From NCBI GenBank assembly GCA_905178155.1, contig CAJINV010000001.1:15686142-15750141 (forward strand): a stretch of 64,000 nucleotides of DNA, written 5' to 3'. Shown here one piece after another: positions 60,823-64,000 of this stretch (positions within the stretch are counted from its first letter, which is position 1; the number at the start of each line of letters is the position of its first letter). The notes beneath the pieces were generated by a model. The model saw nothing but the letters and a program-made list of their open reading frames with translations, was not told the DNA's origin and made no database searches. Origin of the DNA: Amoebophrya sp. A120 (Eukaryota > Sar > Dinophyceae > Syndiniales > Amoebophryaceae). A program made the translations under genes and the position numbers.

Positions 60823-63800
60823 TCACAGCACTTTATAGTCCCGCTTGACTCCCTGCTTCCAGTCCTGCGTGGGTAGTTTTACCGACAGGTAGACGTCCTT
60901 TTCCTTCCTTGTCTCTACGTTGTCGAACTCGAAGTCTCCCCAGAAGCGGAAAAAGCCTTCTCGCTTCTCGTTGTCAAACACCATTGCACACAGTGTTGCG
61001 GAGTAGTCCTCTTGGAAGGTTGGGTCGTTCAAGTGCTCTTGCAGGGTCAAACTGGGAATGGGCCGCAGCAGTGGCGGCTCGCCGAATAGATGGAAGAGGT
61101 CAGAGACGAGCACGCCATTTGCGGCTGGTCTCTGTTTTCGTGTCCTCGCGAGAAAGTCCGTGCTGTGCTTCACGCGCCACTTGGAGTTCGACGGTTTCTG
61201 TAGTTGTTTTTTTTTCAAACAAAATCACACACCAAATGAGCAGCGCTCTAGCCGTCGTGGTCGCACTAGCTACTCTTCACAAGGATCATGACACCGCGGG
61301 GGTCCGTGACAGCAACTACTAAACGAACCAAGAACTACCGGGAAAGTAGATTTTATTCAACGACAACGACAAGCATGAGTGGGGTAACAATTGATTCAAC
61401 TAAGTCGGATCGCCGACTTAGTCGTCCGTCCGGCCGCACGGACGACTAAGTCGGACTTTGTCGCGGGAAACTTCCTCCTTCAGGAAATCGAAGAGCCGAG
61501 AACCCCGACCCGGGGTCCTGCCGTTCCAGCATCTGAAAACCGTATGAGAAAGTGCACTTTTGTAAGCGGATTTTTGCGCTTTTGGCGTGTTTTTTTTTTC
61601 AGGGGAGCATTCCGAAAAAAAATGGCAAATGCTGTTTTTTCTGCATGACAGTTTCTGTTTATGCATGAGAGATTAGCCCTTTCTGCAATTGAAAAAAACT
61701 AATTTTCCTTCATTTCCTGCAAAAGCAAAAAAAAGCGAAAGTCCGCATTTTTCATTTGAGTACTTTTTTCATCTGGAAAAAGTGCAACCTTTTTCAGCTT
61801 CGCATTCACACTCGGCTCGGGGGGGTTGCGCGAATCCCCAGCTCGGGGGGGTTGCGCGTTCGCCAGACGCGCAACGAACGCGAAACCCCCGGAGCTGGGA
61901 ATTCGCGCAACCCCCCGAGCCGGGAATTCGCACAACCCCACCGAGCCGAGCTGGGAATGAAGCTGAAAAAGATTGCACTTTTGAAAGTGCGGGCTTTTGC
62001 TTGCGAACGCGCAACCCCCCCCGAGCTGGGAATGTGAAGGCGAAGCTGAAGAAGGTTGCACTTTTTCCAAATGAAAAGTGCGGACTTTTGCTTTTTTTTG
62101 CTTTTGCAGGAAAGGAAGAAAAGTTTGCTTTTTTTATTGCAGAAAGGGATAATCTGTCATGCATAAACAGCAACTGTCATGCATAAAAAGTAGCTCTTGC
62201 CATTTTTTTTCGGGATGCTCATGCCCACCCGAAAAAAAACACACCAAAAGTGCAAAAATCCGTTTACAAAAGTGCATTTTCTCATAAGGTTTTCGCGTGC
62301 TGTAACGGCAGGACCCCGGGTCGGGGTTCTCGGCTCTTCGATTTCCTGAAGGAGGAAGTTTCCGCCCGCGGCAAACTCCGACTTAGTCGTCCGTGCGGCC
62401 GGACGGACGACTAAGTCGGCGATCCGACTTAGTTGAATCAATTGTTACCCCACTCCAATGAAAAATTAATCCTACCATGAGTGTCATGTCCTTTCCCACG
62501 GGCGGCGGCCCGATGGTTTCCGGATTGTACTGCAGGTGGTTTCCGTGCACGATGGTTCCCCCCTGCACCGGGTGTGCCTCCTCCACCACGAAGGTGGAAT
62601 TGGACACTTCCGCGGAGTAGATGTACCCCGGGTCCGAGATGGTAAAGCAGTTCGGAATCCCGATTAGATCCTGGATGTACACGGCGTGCAGATACGCCAG
62701 TGCGTGCTTCGCCGAGGGCAGCAGCAGCATCTCCCGGATCAGCGTGTTGGTCACCACCGCCTCGCAGCCGGAAACCTGGCCGCGCTCCCCGTTGTCGATG
62801 TACTGCCAGAGCACGGACACGCCGTAGGCGTTGAGCCCCATGTAGGCGCCCTGCCCGGGGTGGGTGTAGATCATGGACGCGCAGGGCTCCAGGAACAGGC
62901 CCTGGTGGAAGGACAGCTCCTTCGAAGTGAACAGAATGTTCATCTTGCGCATCTCCTGCATGAAGTTGTCCAGGTTCGCGGACAACATGGGGATCAGGAA
63001 GTCCGTCACGCGCTTTTTGCACCACGTCTCCAGCCGGTTCTGGTCGTCGATACTCATCTTGTTCAGCGCCGGCGTCTGCCCGTTTCCGGACTCCTCGGAC
63101 CCGATGGAATTCCGGGCGTGCTCCGCGGCGGACTCCGTGCCGGACTCCAGTTCGGATTCGAGGGACCGGTTCGAGGACAGAATCACCACGTCGTGCTTCC
63201 CGTCGTCGAAAAACGCAGGAGACTCATCGTTCGTTTGTCCACTGATCACACGGTGGTTGGGGTGCATGCCGCCGTACAGCGTGGCGATTCCCGTGCAGCC
63301 CACGTCGAAGTCGTTGCGCTCGTATGACCCGTACCTGACCGCGTCGGTGCGGCGGCCCGCCTGTGAGAAAGTCAATTGCTCGATAGAGAGGCGAATCAAA
63401 ACAAACTTGGAAACTAGAATTTCGGTTGAGAAGCAAACACAGATAGGAATTTGCCATGCTCAAGTGAACGATATGTTGAGCAGTAAACTGTACTCGAGAT
63501 TTCACTATGAGTCTGCCAGTTTCGATACAAAAAAAAAGTTGTCTCACCGAGCTAACGATGGTTCCGACGGTCGCGTTGCGCTCGATTACTAGTAGGTCGT
63601 CCTGCTCGCCCTCTGCGTTCTCCGGATGACTTGCTAGAGGCGGCCGGCCACCATCCAAGGAGGCTTTTGAGGACGTCGTCTTCCCAGCAAGCAGCACGGA
63701 GCCCCCTCCACCATAACTGTCGATCCCGGAAGGCAGCGATCGCCTCATGGTAGCCGTCATCCGGCTGTCTTTCGACACGGAGGGTGGCAGGTTGGCTACG

Positions 63801-64000
63801 GCGGACCCGACATCATGATCAACTTCGGTGGACGCCAGCCGCGAGATGTCGCTGTCGTGCATGTGGCGACCCCCCGCGGTGCGGCCCCCCGGCACGCCGC
63901 CGTAGTACTCGGTGCTGGCGAACCGCGAAAAGTGGCTGTCGTCGTCCCGTGCGTGCACTTTCCCATGCCGCCCGTCCGGCTGTTGTTGTCCGGCAAGTTG
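60823..64000 (-). CDS. C45/AAT-type NTN-hydrolase-like protein (partial, 5' end beyond window)
   Basis: Exons seen: right edge to 63548, 63360-62476, 61197-60823; both introns are GT-AG and phase 0. The family (acyl-CoA:6-aminopenicillanate acyltransferase, peptidase C45) uses an N-terminal Cys nucleophile after self-cleavage to hydrolyse or transfer amide-linked acyl groups. The segment DFDVGCTGIATLYGG fits the nucleophile region, followed by GQTNDESPAF (family 'GxNxDxxP'). GAYMGLNAYGVSVL, CEAVVTNTLIREMLLLP, IPNCFTISDPGYIYSAE and IVHGNHLQYNPE match the later core in the expected order. The last exon contains DYSATLCAMVFDNEKREGFF, the final strands. The N-terminal extension is Ser/Gly/Asp-rich and still open at the right edge. 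The second intron (62475-61198) carries a large foldback element. Confidence 0.68.
61377..62456. mobile_element. 1.08-kb foldback element inside an intron
   Basis: The two arms (each roughly 400 bp, inspected by eye as highly similar) are inverted copies. They start GAGTGGGGTAACAATTG on each strand and then carry nested hairpins: ACTAAGTCGG/CCGACTTAGT with a 4-nt loop, then a 15-bp stem around CCGGCCGC. The centre (about 61805-62035) holds imperfect repeats of a GCGCAACCCCCCGAGCTGGG type. No direct target-site duplication or transposase was seen. It lies wholly within the GT-AG intron 62475-61198 of the C45-type gene. Confidence 0.8.

Noticed and set aside
61377..62456. Foldback arms as a CRISPR-like or tandem array
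   Set aside because: Copies are inverted, not direct, with no regular spacers; foldback element is the simpler reading.

Overview
This is nuclear DNA of a protist. Genes are interrupted by spliceosomal introns, and the recognisable proteins are eukaryotic: myosin motor, EMC1, a DDX3/Ded1 helicase, M18 aspartyl aminopeptidase, a leishmanolysin-like M8 protease, a Mad1 C-terminal domain and a C45/AAT-type NTN hydrolase. Every gene I can support is on the minus strand. This unidirectional order, together with short transposon-like introns that carry terminal inverted repeats and target-site duplications, fits a dinoflagellate-lineage genome. Amoebophrya-type parasitic dinoflagellates (Syndiniales), in which introner elements are known, are my best guess; this is inference, since no marker rRNA is present.

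Layout, in coordinate order with all genes on minus: divergent myosin (1-1970, runs off the left edge); three genes without recognisable function (2542-4943, 5060-6424, 7322-9070); Mad1-like checkpoint protein (9435-10631); a secreted or membrane protein (11325-12545); a giant gene of about 2442 codons with a 2H-phosphoesterase domain (13385-21972); a repeat-rich gene-free island (21973-24724); an unknown secretory-type gene (24725-28114); aspartyl aminopeptidase (29358-30977); a small membrane protein (31778-32560); leishmanolysin-like protease (33508-38842); a gene-free stretch; DDX3/Ded1 helicase (40498-44257); a type II membrane protein with an FkbM-like methyltransferase region (45448-51417); a tiny membrane protein (51554-51721); EMC1 (52384-56517); a four-helix membrane protein (57431-57976); a charged unknown protein (58506-59846); and a C45-family hydrolase (60823 to the right edge).

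The main discovery is a set of 17 introner elements inside five of these genes. Each is 109-332 bp, has terminal inverted repeats that nearly always begin TAT(C/G) and end (G/C)ATA, and is flanked by a 5-bp target-site duplication (11 of 17 perfect). Removing the element plus exactly one duplication copy restores an open reading frame at every site. This joins many apparently separate ORFs into long genes; exon lengths summed by hand give whole numbers of codons for the 2H, protease, methyltransferase and 24.7-28.1 kb genes. None of the 11 perfect cases permits GT-AG splicing at the duplication, so recognition would have to be non-canonical. Ordinary GT-AG introns coexist with them (EMC1 has only these). 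A separate 1.08-kb foldback element sits in an ordinary GT-AG intron of the C45 gene and shares a short internal motif with the introners.

Functionally the window is a mixed housekeeping and surface/secretory set, with no sign of an operon or a pathway cluster. The DDX3 gene carries an apparent one-base frameshift after helicase motif III that may be an assembly error.
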